Below are positions 32,331 through 41,126 of a stretch of DNA of 64,000 nt, piece by piece. The notes beneath the pieces were generated by a model. The model worked only from the letters and a program-made list of their open reading frames with translations, ran no database searches and was not told the origin of the DNA. A program made the translations under genes and the position numbers. The stretch is from Antarcticimicrobium sp040365005 (GTDB taxonomy: Bacteria > Pseudomonadota > Alphaproteobacteria > Rhodobacterales > Rhodobacteraceae). The stretch spans positions 94,571 through 158,570 of the forward strand of contig NZ_BAABWV010000014.1 in the NCBI RefSeq assembly GCF_040365005.1. Direction: 5' to 3'. How positions within the stretch are numbered: the first letter of the stretch is position 1; each line of letters begins with the position of its first letter.

Positions 32331-32837
32331 ATGTTTGACACGATGACAGTAACCAAAGCCGCTGCCGGGTTCCTGGGTGCATTCCTGGTTCTCCTTCTGG
32401 CAAAATGGGCGGCTGAGGGGATCTATCACACGGGAGGCCACGGCGAAGTTGCGTCCTACGTGATCGAAACCGAGGACGAGGGCGCCGCCGAGGACGTCGT
32501 CGAAGTCAGCTTCGAAGAGATGCTGGCCTCGGCCGATATCGGCAAGGGCGCCAAGGTGTTCAAGAAATGCCAAGCCTGCCACAAGCTCGAGGAAGGGGCC
32601 AACTCGACCGGTCCGTATCTGTACGGCGTCGTTGGCCGTACCGTCGCCGCGGTTGACGGGTTCGGCTATTCCGCCCCGATGACCGATCATGGCGGCGCAT
32701 GGACGCCCGAGGCGCTGGACGAATTCCTGACCAAGCCGTCCGCCGCCGTTCCGGGGACCGCGATGAGCTTTGCCGGCCTGAAGAAGCAGAAGGACCGGGT
32801 CAACGTCATCGCCTACCTCGACAGCCTGGACGACTGA
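32331..32837 (+). CDS. cycM: Membrane-anchored cytochrome c (CycM/c552 type)
   Basis: A 168-residue class I cytochrome c held in the inner membrane by an uncleaved N-terminal helix (about 10-30, KAAAGFLGAFLVLLLAKWAAE). An acidic linker (EDEGAAEDVVEVS) leads to the haem domain with CQACH at 80-84 and the axial Met145 in GTAMSFAGL. Proteins of this type in Paracoccus and Rhodobacter carry electrons from the bc1 complex to terminal oxidases. The start at ATG 32331 gives the conserved MFDTMTVTKAAAG; ATG 32316 is also in frame. A strong terminator follows. Confidence 0.92.
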   Translation: MFDTMTVTKAAAGFLGAFLVLLLAKWAAEGIYHTGGHGEVASYVIETEDEGAAEDVVEVSFEEMLASADIGKGAKVFKKCQACHKLEEGANSTGPYLYGVVGRTVAAVDGFGYSAPMTDHGGAWTPEALDEFLTKPSAAVPGTAMSFAGLKKQKDRVNVIAYLDSLDD

Positions 32838-32861
32838 GCCGTTCAATATCGCGTGTATTTC

Positions 32862-32898
32862 GAAAGCCGCTGCCCTCGCGCAGCGGCTTTCTTGTTTC
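32862..32898 (+). terminator. Intrinsic terminator after cycM
   Basis: GAAAGCCGCTG (32862-32872) and CAGCGGCTTTC (32881-32891) form a perfect 11-bp stem with an 8-base loop, followed by TTGTTTCT. Located 24 bases after the cytochrome stop codon. Confidence 0.92.
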
Positions 32899-33008
32899 TC
32901 GCGGCTTTTCTTCACGCAATCGCAACTTGAACATTGCCGTGGCGGACCATTAGCTTAGGTCGCAACGACATGAGGCAGAGCTGCCCGTTCCAGATGAGGA
33001 TGCGCCAG

Positions 33009-34946
33009 ATGATCCCACCACGCGGCCCCCAGCGCGCCCCGGCGCGCGCCCGTCAGCAATCCCGCGCGCTTGCCCTGTCCCGGATGCGCCCGTTGGCGCA
33101 GATTATGTTGGCGGCGGTGTTCCTGTTCTGCTTTGCCTCGCTGCTGGCGGCGCAGGAAAAGATCATCAAGAGCCACGGGTTCTCGGAGTTCGGCACGCTG
33201 AAGTACCCCGAGGGGTTCGCCCATTTCGACTATGTCAATCCGGACGCGCCGAAGGGCGGCGAGCTGTCCTATGCCGCGCAGGGCACCTTTGACAGCTTCA
33301 ATCCCTTTACCCGTCAGGGGCGCGCTGCGGCGCGCGCGGCGGATCAGTATGAATCGCTGCTCTACCCCTCCTACGACGAGCCGGCGGCCTATTACGGGTT
33401 GCTCGCCGAAAGCCTGGAGTATCCCGAGAGCCAGGATTGGGTGATCTTCAACCTGCGGCCCGAGGCCCGGTTCTCGGACGGCACCCCGGTCACCGCCGAG
33501 GACGTGGTGTTCTCCCACAACATCCTGCTGGACCAGGGGCTGCAATCCTATGCCGAGGCGGTGCGCAAGCGTATTCCCAAGGCCGAGGCGCTGGGCCCGC
33601 ACCGGGTGAAGTTCTATTTCGCCCCCGACATCCCGCGCCGCGCACTGATCACCCAGGTCGGCGGCACGCCGGTGTTCTCGAAAAAATGGTTCGAGGCCGA
33701 TCCCGAGAACCGCCGCCTCGACAAGCCGCGGATGGAGCCGGGCATCGGCAGCGGCCCCTATGTGCTGGACAGCTACGACATCAACCGGCGGGTGGTCTAC
33801 AAGCGTAACCCCGATTACTGGGGTGACCATGTGAACGTGAACGTCGGGCGCAACAATTTCGACACCATCCGGATCGAGTATTTCTCGGATTCCATCGCCG
33901 CGCTGGAGGCGTTCAAGGCAGGGGAGTTCACCTTCCGGCAGGAGAACAACTCGAAAAGCTGGGCCAGCGCCTATGATTTCCCGGCCATCGAGAAAGGATG
34001 GGTGCGGCGCGAGGAATTGGAGGACGGCAACGTGCCAAGCGCGACCGGCTTCGTGATGAACATGGATCGGCCGCAGTTCCAGGACATCCGCGTGCGCGAG
34101 GCGGTGCAACTGGCCTATAACTTCGAATGGACCAATGAGAGCCTGCAATACGGGCTGTTCCGGCAAAGGAATTCGTTCTGGCAGAACAGCCCGCTGGAGG
34201 CCGAGGGCGTGCCCGAGGGCCGCGAGCGCGAGGTGCTGGCGGCGCTGGGCGATGACCTTGACCCCGGTCTGCTGGAGGCCGAACCGGTGATGGCCCATAC
34301 CAGCCGCGCCGACCGCCAGACCGACCGGCGCAACCTGCGCCGCGCGATGAAACTGCTGGACGCCGCCGGCTGGGCGGTGGGCGATGACGGCGTGCGCCGC
34401 AATGCGCAGGGCGACACCCTGAAGATCGAGTTTCTGTCGGACGACCCGGTGATGGACCGCATCGTCATGCCCTTCGTCGACAACCTGCAGGTCATGGGCA
34501 TCGACGCCAGTTACAACCGGATCGACAACGCGCAGTTCACCCTGCGCCGGCGCGACCGGGATTTCGACATGATCTCCTCGGGCTATCGCACCTCGCTGCA
34601 GCCTTCGACCGGGCTCTATCAGCAATACGGCACCGAGGCCGCCGCCTACAGCGTGTTCAACCCCGCAGGCATCCACGGCCCGGATATCGAGGCCCTGATC
34701 GACAATATCGTCGCCGCCCGCGAATGGGAGGAGCTCAGCGCCAATACCCGTGCGCTTGACCGGGTGCTGCGGGCCAAGCGATTCATGGTGCCGACCTGGT
34801 ACCTTGGCAAATACTGGGTGGCCTATTGGGACAAGTACGCCTATCCCGAGACCCTGCCGCCCTATGCGCTGGGGATCGAGGATCTGTGGTGGGCCGATGC
34901 CGACAAGGCCGCCGCGCTGGTCTCGTCCGGCGCGCTGAGACAGTAA
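33009..34946 (+). CDS. yejA: Extracellular peptide-binding protein of a YejABEF-type ABC transporter
   Basis: A solute-binding protein (SBP family 5) of about 645 residues. A long positively charged N-terminus precedes the signal peptide core (AQIMLAAVFLFCFASLLAAQEK); the mature part begins KIIKSHGFSEFGTLKYPEGFAHFDYVNP, which is typical of YejA-like proteins. YejABEF imports oligopeptides, including microcin C, and contributes to resistance to host peptides in Brucella and Salmonella. Start chosen at ATG 33009, which has GAGGA 8 bases upstream; ATGs at 32970, 32994 and 33084 are also in frame. Followed by two permeases and a double ATPase. Confidence 0.9.
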   Translation: MIPPRGPQRAPARARQQSRALALSRMRPLAQIMLAAVFLFCFASLLAAQEKIIKSHGFSEFGTLKYPEGFAHFDYVNPDAPKGGELSYAAQGTFDSFNPFTRQGRAAARAADQYESLLYPSYDEPAAYYGLLAESLEYPESQDWVIFNLRPEARFSDGTPVTAEDVVFSHNILLDQGLQSYAEAVRKRIPKAEALGPHRVKFYFAPDIPRRALITQVGGTPVFSKKWFEADPENRRLDKPRMEPGIGSGPYVLDSYDINRRVVYKRNPDYWGDHVNVNVGRNNFDTIRIEYFSDSIAALEAFKAGEFTFRQENNSKSWASAYDFPAIEKGWVRREELEDGNVPSATGFVMNMDRPQFQDIRVREAVQLAYNFEWTNESLQYGLFRQRNSFWQNSPLEAEGVPEGREREVLAALGDDLDPGLLEAEPVMAHTSRADRQTDRRNLRRAMKLLDAAGWAVGDDGVRRNAQGDTLKIEFLSDDPVMDRIVMPFVDNLQVMGIDASYNRIDNAQFTLRRRDRDFDMISSGYRTSLQPSTGLYQQYGTEAAAYSVFNPAGIHGPDIEALIDNIVAAREWEELSANTRALDRVLRAKRFMVPTWYLGKYWVAYWDKYAYPETLPPYALGIEDLWWADADKAAALVSSGALRQ

Positions 34947-34965
34947 CGAAAGGTCCGCCGCCCCG

Positions 34966-36048
34966 ATGGGAGCCTATATCCTTCGCCGCCTGCTGCTGGT
35001 GATCCCGACGCTTTTGGGCATCATGATCATCAACTTCGTGCTGGTCCAATTCGTGCCCGGTGGCCCGGTGGAACAGATCATCGCCCAGATGGAGGGCGGC
35101 GGCGACGTGTTCGAGGGATTCGCCGGCGGCGGTGCCGACGTGGAAACCCAGGCGGCGGCCAATGATCGCTATGTCGGCGCGCGCGGATTGCCGCCCGAGT
35201 TCATCGAGGAGCTGGAGCGCGAGTTCGGTTTCGACAAGCCACCGCTGGAACGCTTTCTCAACATGATGTGGAACTATGTCCGGCTCGATTTCGGGCAGAG
35301 CTATTTCCGTTCGATCGGGGTGACCGACCTGGTGCTGGAAAAGATGCCGGTGTCGATCAGCCTTGGCCTGTGGTCCACCATCATCGCCTATCTGGTGTCG
35401 ATCCCGCTGGGCATCCGCAAGGCAGTCAAGGACGGCACCAGCTTTGACACCTGGACCAGCGGGCTGATCATCGTGGCCTATGCGATCCCCGGTTTCCTGT
35501 TCGCGATCCTGCTGCTGGTGCTGCTGGCCGGCGGCTCCTATTGGCAGATCTTCCCGTTGCGCGGCCTGACCTCGGACAACTGGGAGGATCTCAGCCTGAT
35601 CGGCAAGGCCGCCGATTACTTCTGGCATATCGCGCTGCCGGTCATCGCCTCGACGATCTCGGCCTTTGCGACGCTGACGCTGCTGACCAAGAACAGCTTT
35701 CTCGACGAGATCAAGAAACACTATGTCATGACCGCCCGTGCCAAGGGGTTGAGCGAACGCGGCGTGCTTTACGGCCACGTGTTCCGCAATGCCATGCTGA
35801 TCGTGATCGCCGGGTTCCCGGCGGTGTTCATCGGCATCTTCTTTTCCGGCAGCCTGATCATCGAGACGATCTTTTCGCTCGACGGGCTGGGCCGGCTGGG
35901 GTTCGAGGCGGCGGTGGCGCGCGATTACCCGGTGATCTTCGGAACCCTGTTCATCTTTGGCCTGATGAGCCTCGTGGTGGGGATTCTGAGCGATCTCATG
36001 TACGTTCTGGTCGATCCGCGCATCGACTTCGAAAAGCGGGAGGGCTGA
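34966..36048 (+). CDS. yejB: ABC transporter permease YejB
   Basis: A 360-residue DppB-type permease. It starts MGAYILRRLLLVIPTLLGIMIINFVLVQF, followed by the long insertion typical of YejB (about 45-100, rich in Gly/Ala/Glu), and five further hydrophobic segments. The EAA-like loop is HYVMTARAKGLSERGVLYGHVFRNAM. It forms the channel with YejE. It starts 19 bases after yejA and is followed 3 bases later by yejE. Confidence 0.93.
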   Translation: MGAYILRRLLLVIPTLLGIMIINFVLVQFVPGGPVEQIIAQMEGGGDVFEGFAGGGADVETQAAANDRYVGARGLPPEFIEELEREFGFDKPPLERFLNMMWNYVRLDFGQSYFRSIGVTDLVLEKMPVSISLGLWSTIIAYLVSIPLGIRKAVKDGTSFDTWTSGLIIVAYAIPGFLFAILLLVLLAGGSYWQIFPLRGLTSDNWEDLSLIGKAADYFWHIALPVIASTISAFATLTLLTKNSFLDEIKKHYVMTARAKGLSERGVLYGHVFRNAMLIVIAGFPAVFIGIFFSGSLIIETIFSLDGLGRLGFEAAVARDYPVIFGTLFIFGLMSLVVGILSDLMYVLVDPRIDFEKREG

Positions 36049-36051
36049 GGG

Positions 36052-37164
36052 ATGGCACTCTCCCCGCTGAACCAGCGACGCTGGCGCAACTTCAAGCGCA
36101 ACCGCCGCGCGCTGTGGTCCCTGTGGATCTTCGCGGTCCTGTTCGGCCTGTCGCTGTTCGCCGAGTTCCTTGCCAACGACAAGCCGATCCTGGTGCAGTA
36201 CCGGGGCGGCTATTACATGCCGGTGTTCAAATTCTATCCCGAGACCGCGTTCGGTGGCGATTTCCAGACCGAGGCGATCTATCGCGACCCCGAGGTGCAA
36301 TGCCTGATTGCCTCGGGCGGGTTGGAGTCCTGTTTCGACGACCCCGAGGAGATCATCGTCGCGATCGACCGGGGGTCTTTCGACGAGAGTATCGAGGATT
36401 TCCAACGCGGCTGGGCGCTCTGGCCGCCGATCCCCTATTCCTTCAACACCACGGTGGACCGGCCCGGCGCGGCGCCGCTGCCGCCGAACGGGCAGAACCT
36501 GCTGGGCACCGATGATACCAAGCGCGACGTGCTGGCGCGGGTGATCTACGGGTTCCGCCTGTCGATCCTGTTCACCCTGCTGGTCACCGGTGCGGCCAGC
36601 CTGATCGGGATCTTTGCCGGCGCGATCCAGGGGTTCTTCGGCGGTTGGGTCGACCTGATCTTTCAGCGGATGATCGAGATCTGGTCGGCGACGCCCTCGC
36701 TTTACGTCATCATCATCATGTTCGCGATCCTGGGGCGGGGGTTCTGGCTGTTGGTGGCGCTGATGGTGCTGTTTTCCTGGACCTCGCTGGTGGGGGTGGT
36801 GCGGGCCGAGTTCCTGCGCGCGCGCAACCTGGAATACGTGCGCGCGGCCAAGGCGCTGGGCGTGGGGAACCTGACCATCATGTTCCGCCACATGCTGCCC
36901 AACGCGATGGTGGCGACGCTGACCATGCTGCCCTTCATCGTCACCGGCACCATCGGCGCGCTGGCCAGCCTCGATTTCCTGGGCTTCGGCCTGCCGTCCT
37001 CGGCGCCGTCGCTGGGAGAGTTGACGCTGCAGGCGAAACAGAACCTGCAGGCGCCCTGGCTGGCCTTCACGGCCTTTTTCACCTTTGCCATCATGCTGTC
37101 GCTGCTCGTCTTCATTTTTGAAGGGGTGCGCGACGCCTTTGACCCCAGAAAGACGTTTCAATGA
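36052..37164 (+). CDS. yejE: ABC transporter permease YejE
   Basis: A 370-residue DppC-type permease. The N-terminus (NQRRWRNFKRNRRALWSLWIFAVLFGLSLFAEF) is the first membrane segment, then comes a large periplasmic region of about 130 residues that is characteristic of YejE. The GTDDTKRDVLARVIYGFR segment and the EAA loop EYVRAAKALGVGNLTIMFRHMLPNAM follow. Overlaps yejF by ATGA, so ATPase synthesis is coupled. Confidence 0.93.
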   Translation: MALSPLNQRRWRNFKRNRRALWSLWIFAVLFGLSLFAEFLANDKPILVQYRGGYYMPVFKFYPETAFGGDFQTEAIYRDPEVQCLIASGGLESCFDDPEEIIVAIDRGSFDESIEDFQRGWALWPPIPYSFNTTVDRPGAAPLPPNGQNLLGTDDTKRDVLARVIYGFRLSILFTLLVTGAASLIGIFAGAIQGFFGGWVDLIFQRMIEIWSATPSLYVIIIMFAILGRGFWLLVALMVLFSWTSLVGVVRAEFLRARNLEYVRAAKALGVGNLTIMFRHMLPNAMVATLTMLPFIVTGTIGALASLDFLGFGLPSSAPSLGELTLQAKQNLQAPWLAFTAFFTFAIMLSLLVFIFEGVRDAFDPRKTFQ

Positions 37165-38738
37165 GCCTGCTCGAGGTCGAAAACCTGACGGTCGCCTTCC
37201 GGCAGGACGGGCAGAGCGTACGCGCGGTGCATGGTGTGTCCTTTACCGTCGACCGCGGCGAGACCGTGGCGCTGGTGGGCGAGAGCGGCTCGGGGAAATC
37301 GGTCACCGCGCTCTCCACCGTGTCGCTGCTGGGCTCCAGCGCCGAGGTCCAGGGCTCGGTCACCTATGACGGGCAACAGATGATCGGCGCCGACGAGGCG
37401 CGGCTGCGCCAGGTGCGTGGCAACGACATCAGCTTCATCTTCCAGGAGCCGATGACCTCGCTCAACCCGCTGCACAGCATCGAGAAGCAGCTGGGAGAAA
37501 GCCTTGCCCTGCACCAGGGGCTGACCGGGGCGGCGGCGCGGGCGCGCATCCTCGACCTGCTGCACAAGGTCGGCATCCGCGACCCCGAGACCCGGCTGGG
37601 TGCCTATCCGCACCAGTTGTCGGGGGGGCAGAGGCAGCGGGTGATGATCGCGATGGCGCTGGCCAACAAGCCCGACATCCTGATCGCGGACGAACCCACC
37701 ACCGCGCTCGACGTGACGATCCAGGCGCAGATCCTTGACCTGTTGGCCGACCTGAAAGCCGAGGAGGGGATGGGCCTGCTGTTCATCACCCATGACCTCG
37801 GGATCGTGCGCCGGGTCGCCGACAAGGTCTGCGTGATGAAGGACGGCGAGATCGTCGAGGCCGGCCCGACCGAAACCGTGTTCGCCGACCCGCAGCATCC
37901 TTACACGCGCAAGCTGCTGGCAGCCGAACCCCAGGGCGCGCCCGATCCGGTGCCCGACGGGGCCGAAGAGATCGTCCGCACCGACCATCTGAAGGTGTGG
38001 TTTCCGATCCAGCGTGGGCTGATGCGCAAGACGGTGGACCACGTGCGCGCGGTCAACGACGCGACGCTCTCGGTCCGGGCCGGCGAAACGCTGGGCATCG
38101 TCGGGGAAAGCGGCTCGGGCAAGACGACGCTGGCGCTGGCCTTGATGCGATTGATCGCCTCTGACGGGGGGATCACCTTTGACGGGCAGGACATCCGGCA
38201 ATGGTCCACGCGCCAGTTGCGGCGGCTGCGCAAGGACATGCAGATCGTGTTCCAGGACCCGTTCGGATCGCTCAGCCCGCGCATGACCTGCGCCCAGATC
38301 ATCGCCGAGGGGCTGGCCATCCACCGGGTCGATCCGCATCGCGCCCCGCGCGAACTGGTGGCCGAGGTGATGGAGGAAACCGGGCTCAACCCGGCGGCGA
38401 TGGACCGCTACCCGCACGAGTTTTCCGGCGGCCAGCGCCAGCGCATCGCCATTGCCCGCGCCATGGTGCTCCGGCCCCGGCTGCTGGTGCTGGATGAGCC
38501 GACCTCGGCGCTGGACATGACCGTGCAGGTGCAGATCGTGAACCTGCTGCGCGACCTGCAACGGCGGCACGGGCTGGCCTATCTTTTCATCAGCCACGAT
38601 CTGAGGGTGGTGCGGGCGATGTCGCACAAGGTGATGGTGATGAAACAGGGCGATGTGGTCGAGGCCGGACCGGCCGACAGCCTGTTCGATACGCCGCAGA
38701 CGGACTATACCCGCACGCTGGTGGCGGCGGCGGGCTAG
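37161..38738 (+). CDS. yejF: ABC transporter ATP-binding protein YejF (two ATPase domains)
   Basis: A 525-residue protein with two complete ABC domains in tandem. Domain 1: Walker A GESGSGKSVT, signature LSGGQRQRVMIAMAL, Walker B ILIADEPTTALD. Domain 2: Walker A GESGSGKTTL, signature FSGGQRQRIAIARAM, Walker B LLVLDEPTSALD. Both belong to the oligopeptide/dipeptide type with Dpp-style C-terminal tails (HPYTRKLLAAEP and TDYTRTLVAAAG). This fused form is typical of YejF and replaces separate DppD and DppF ATPases. Confidence 0.95.
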   Translation: MSLLEVENLTVAFRQDGQSVRAVHGVSFTVDRGETVALVGESGSGKSVTALSTVSLLGSSAEVQGSVTYDGQQMIGADEARLRQVRGNDISFIFQEPMTSLNPLHSIEKQLGESLALHQGLTGAAARARILDLLHKVGIRDPETRLGAYPHQLSGGQRQRVMIAMALANKPDILIADEPTTALDVTIQAQILDLLADLKAEEGMGLLFITHDLGIVRRVADKVCVMKDGEIVEAGPTETVFADPQHPYTRKLLAAEPQGAPDPVPDGAEEIVRTDHLKVWFPIQRGLMRKTVDHVRAVNDATLSVRAGETLGIVGESGSGKTTLALALMRLIASDGGITFDGQDIRQWSTRQLRRLRKDMQIVFQDPFGSLSPRMTCAQIIAEGLAIHRVDPHRAPRELVAEVMEETGLNPAAMDRYPHEFSGGQRQRIAIARAMVLRPRLLVLDEPTSALDMTVQVQIVNLLRDLQRRHGLAYLFISHDLRVVRAMSHKVMVMKQGDVVEAGPADSLFDTPQTDYTRTLVAAAG

Positions 38739-38755
38739 GCACCTGCCGCGCCCTG

Positions 38756-40111
38756 TCAGATCGCCGAGCTGTGGCCCGCCTTGCTCAGGTCATAGGCGTC
38801 GAAACGGCGGGCGACCATGCGGGTCAGCGGGCGCGCCTCGGGCTTGATCGCAAGGCCGGCGTTGCTGACCGTCAGCATCCCCGGAAAGGCCTGCTCGGCA
38901 TCGGCGAACATGGCGTTCAGCTGGTCCGCGCCAATCCCGAACCGGCTGCGGATTTCCTCGGCGTCGATGCGAAACTCGCACATCAGCATCTCGATCATGC
39001 GCCCGCGCATCTTGTCCTCGTCGCTGAACGCATGGCCACGGCTGGTCGAGAACTGCCCGTCGCGAATCTTGCCGGTATGGGCCGAGGTCGCCGGGGCGTT
39101 CTGCGCGTAGCCTTGCGGAAAGCGCGAGATCGACGAGGCACCGACGCCGATCAGCACCTCGGCCTGATCGTCGGTATAGCCCTGGAAATTGCGCCGCAGC
39201 GTGCCGGCCTTCAGCGCCCGGGTCAGCCCGTCTTCGGCGCGCGCGAAATGGTCGATCCCGATCTCGGCATAGCCATCCCACAGGAACAATCGCCGCGCGG
39301 TATCGAACAGCGCCAGCCGCGCCTGCGGCGTGGGCAGCGTATCCGAGGGAATCAGCTGTTGCCGCTTGGACATCCACGGCACATGCGCATAGCCGTAGAG
39401 CGCCACCCGGTCGGGGTTCAGCGACAGCAGCTTCTGCACGCTTTCGGTGATTCGCGCCTTGTCCTGGTAGGGCAGGCCGAACAGGATGTCGGCGTTCAGG
39501 CTCTTGATGCCGCGGGCGCGGATCATCTCCACCGCGTCGCGGGTCAGCTCGTAGCTCTGGATTCGGCCGATGGTCTGCTGGATCCGATCATCGAAATCCT
39601 GCACCCCGATCGAGGCCCGGTTCATCCCGGCCGCCGCCAGTGCATCCAGCCGGGCGCCGTCGATCTCGTTCGGGTCGATCTCGACCGAGAATTCGGCCTC
39701 CGGCCCCAGCGGCGCGATGGCAAAGATCGCCTCGGCCAGTTCCGTCATCCGTGCCGGTTGCAGCAGCGTCGGCGTGCCGCCGCCCCAGTGCAGCCGCGAC
39801 AGCGTTACCCCCTCGGGGAGGTGTTCGCCCAGCAGCGCAAGCTCGGACTTGAGCATCTCGACATAGGCGTTCACCGGGTCGTCCGACTTGGTGCCCTGCG
39901 TGCGGCAGGCACAGAACCAGCAGAGCCTGCGGCAGAACGGCACATGAATATAGAGCGAGATTGACGCCCCAGCCGGAATCGCCGAAATCCAGCTGGCAAA
40001 CTGTTTCGGTCCAACGCCGGAGCCGAAGTGCGGGGCCGTGGGATAACTTGTGTAACGCGGCACTTTCGCGTCAAATAATCCCAGTTTGGCCAATTGAGAA
40101 TTAACCTGCAT
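38756..40111 (-). CDS. hemN: Oxygen-independent coproporphyrinogen III oxidase HemN
   Basis: A 451-residue radical-SAM enzyme that decarboxylates coproporphyrinogen III when O2 is scarce. The 4Fe-4S motif is Cys60-x3-Cys64-x2-Cys67 followed by Cys69 (PFCRRLCWFCACR), after the conserved VPRYTSYPTAPHF. The glycine-rich SAM motif GGGTPT follows. It is divergent from fnrL with an FNR box between the two; a TATTTA -10 candidate lies so close to the ATG that the message may be leaderless (see findings). No Shine-Dalgarno sequence is present before the ATG. Confidence 0.95.
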   Translation of the reverse strand: MQVNSQLAKLGLFDAKVPRYTSYPTAPHFGSGVGPKQFASWISAIPAGASISLYIHVPFCRRLCWFCACRTQGTKSDDPVNAYVEMLKSELALLGEHLPEGVTLSRLHWGGGTPTLLQPARMTELAEAIFAIAPLGPEAEFSVEIDPNEIDGARLDALAAAGMNRASIGVQDFDDRIQQTIGRIQSYELTRDAVEMIRARGIKSLNADILFGLPYQDKARITESVQKLLSLNPDRVALYGYAHVPWMSKRQQLIPSDTLPTPQARLALFDTARRLFLWDGYAEIGIDHFARAEDGLTRALKAGTLRRNFQGYTDDQAEVLIGVGASSISRFPQGYAQNAPATSAHTGKIRDGQFSTSRGHAFSDEDKMRGRMIEMLMCEFRIDAEEIRSRFGIGADQLNAMFADAEQAFPGMLTVSNAGLAIKPEARPLTRMVARRFDAYDLSKAGHSSAI

Positions 40112-40147
40112 GGGCTTAAGCTAAATAAGACAGGAACGGGTTTTTCC

Positions 40148-40161
40148 TTGACCTAGATCAA
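40148..40161. promoter_or_regulatory. FNR-type box between hemN and fnrL
   Basis: TTGAC-CTAG-ATCAA, one mismatch from the FNR consensus TTGAT-N4-ATCAA. It lies 36 bases from the hemN start codon and 13 bases from the fnrL start. Read on the minus strand, a -10-like TATTTA (40127-40122) follows at the spacing expected for FNR activation at -41.5 of hemN; on the plus strand it would sit in the fnrL leader, where binding would repress. Confidence 0.8.
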
Positions 40162-40174
40162 CCGGGGTTACGCG

Positions 40175-40918
40175 ATGTCGGCGCAAACGCAATTTTCTGC
40201 AGGGGCCTGTTCCGAGTGTCCGATCCGGCACCGGGCGGTTTGCGCGCATTGCGAGCGCGACGAACTCGAACGGCTTGAAGAGATCAAGTACTACCGGAAT
40301 TTCGAGGCCGGCCAGACCATCATCTGGTCGGGCGACAAGATGGGATTCGTCGGATCGGTCGTCTCGGGCATCGCATCGCTGACCCAGACCATGGAGGACG
40401 GGCGCACGCAGATGGTCGGGCTGTTGCTGCCCAGCGATTTCGTCGGACGTCCCGGACGCGAGGGGTCGCCCTATGATGTCACCGCCACCACCGATGTGGT
40501 GATGTGCTGTTTCCGCAAGAAGCCGTTCGAAGACATGATGATCCGGACCCCCCATATCGCCCATCGCCTGCTGGAAATGACGCTGGACGAGTTGGACGCG
40601 GCGCGCGAATGGATGCTGGTGCTGGGCCGCAAGACCGCGCGCGAGAAGATCGCCTCGCTGCTGTCGATCATCGCCCGGCGCGATGCCTCGCTCACCCCGC
40701 ACGGCCCGTCGGGGCCGATGATGTTCGACCTGCCGCTGACGCGCGAGGCGATGGCGGATTACCTCGGGCTCACGCTGGAAACCGTCAGTCGCCAGATGTC
40801 GGCGCTGAAGAAGGACGGGGTGATCCAGCTCGAGGGCAAGCGCAAGGTGACCGTCCCCGACATGGGCCGCCTCATGGAAGAGGCTGGCGACGACGCCGAC
40901 GGCGGCATGCTGGGCTAG
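40175..40918 (+). CDS. fnrL: Crp/Fnr family oxygen-sensing regulator FnrL
   Basis: A 247-residue FNR protein with the oxygen-labile 4Fe-4S ligands near the N-terminus: Cys12, Cys15, Cys23 and Cys26 (ACSECPIRHRAVCAHC), plus Cys111/Cys112 in the cNMP-type barrel (VVMCCFRKK). The DNA-recognition helix LTLETVSRQMSALKK carries the E..SR pattern that reads TTGAT half sites. FnrL activates cbb3 oxidase and haem genes under low O2 in Rhodobacteraceae. Three matching boxes occur in this window, in front of hemN/fnrL, ccoN and ccoG. Confidence 0.95.
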   Translation: MSAQTQFSAGACSECPIRHRAVCAHCERDELERLEEIKYYRNFEAGQTIIWSGDKMGFVGSVVSGIASLTQTMEDGRTQMVGLLLPSDFVGRPGREGSPYDVTATTDVVMCCFRKKPFEDMMIRTPHIAHRLLEMTLDELDAAREWMLVLGRKTAREKIASLLSIIARRDASLTPHGPSGPMMFDLPLTREAMADYLGLTLETVSRQMSALKKDGVIQLEGKRKVTVPDMGRLMEEAGDDADGGMLG

Positions 40919-41126
40919 CGGTCCGACCGGACCGGCCCCGGCCCGGTTTCAGACGTTTTACTGGCTGGTCGCGCCCTCCTTTCCGCACATCCGATTTGCG
41001 ACGGCCGATGGCAGGGCGGGCGCCGCCGTCGTGACGTGGTCTTTCTGACGCGGTTTTTCATTTCCGGTTTGCGGTCGGGGGCATGTCCGGGGTTGGATGG
41101 GACAAACACGCAGCAAAGAGACCGCC

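Noticed and set aside
34783..37161. Antisense open frame of 792 codons opposite yejBE
   Set aside because: Composition (His/Gln/Asp/Arg-rich, low hydrophobic content) is that of a shadow frame; the permeases on the other strand are unambiguous.
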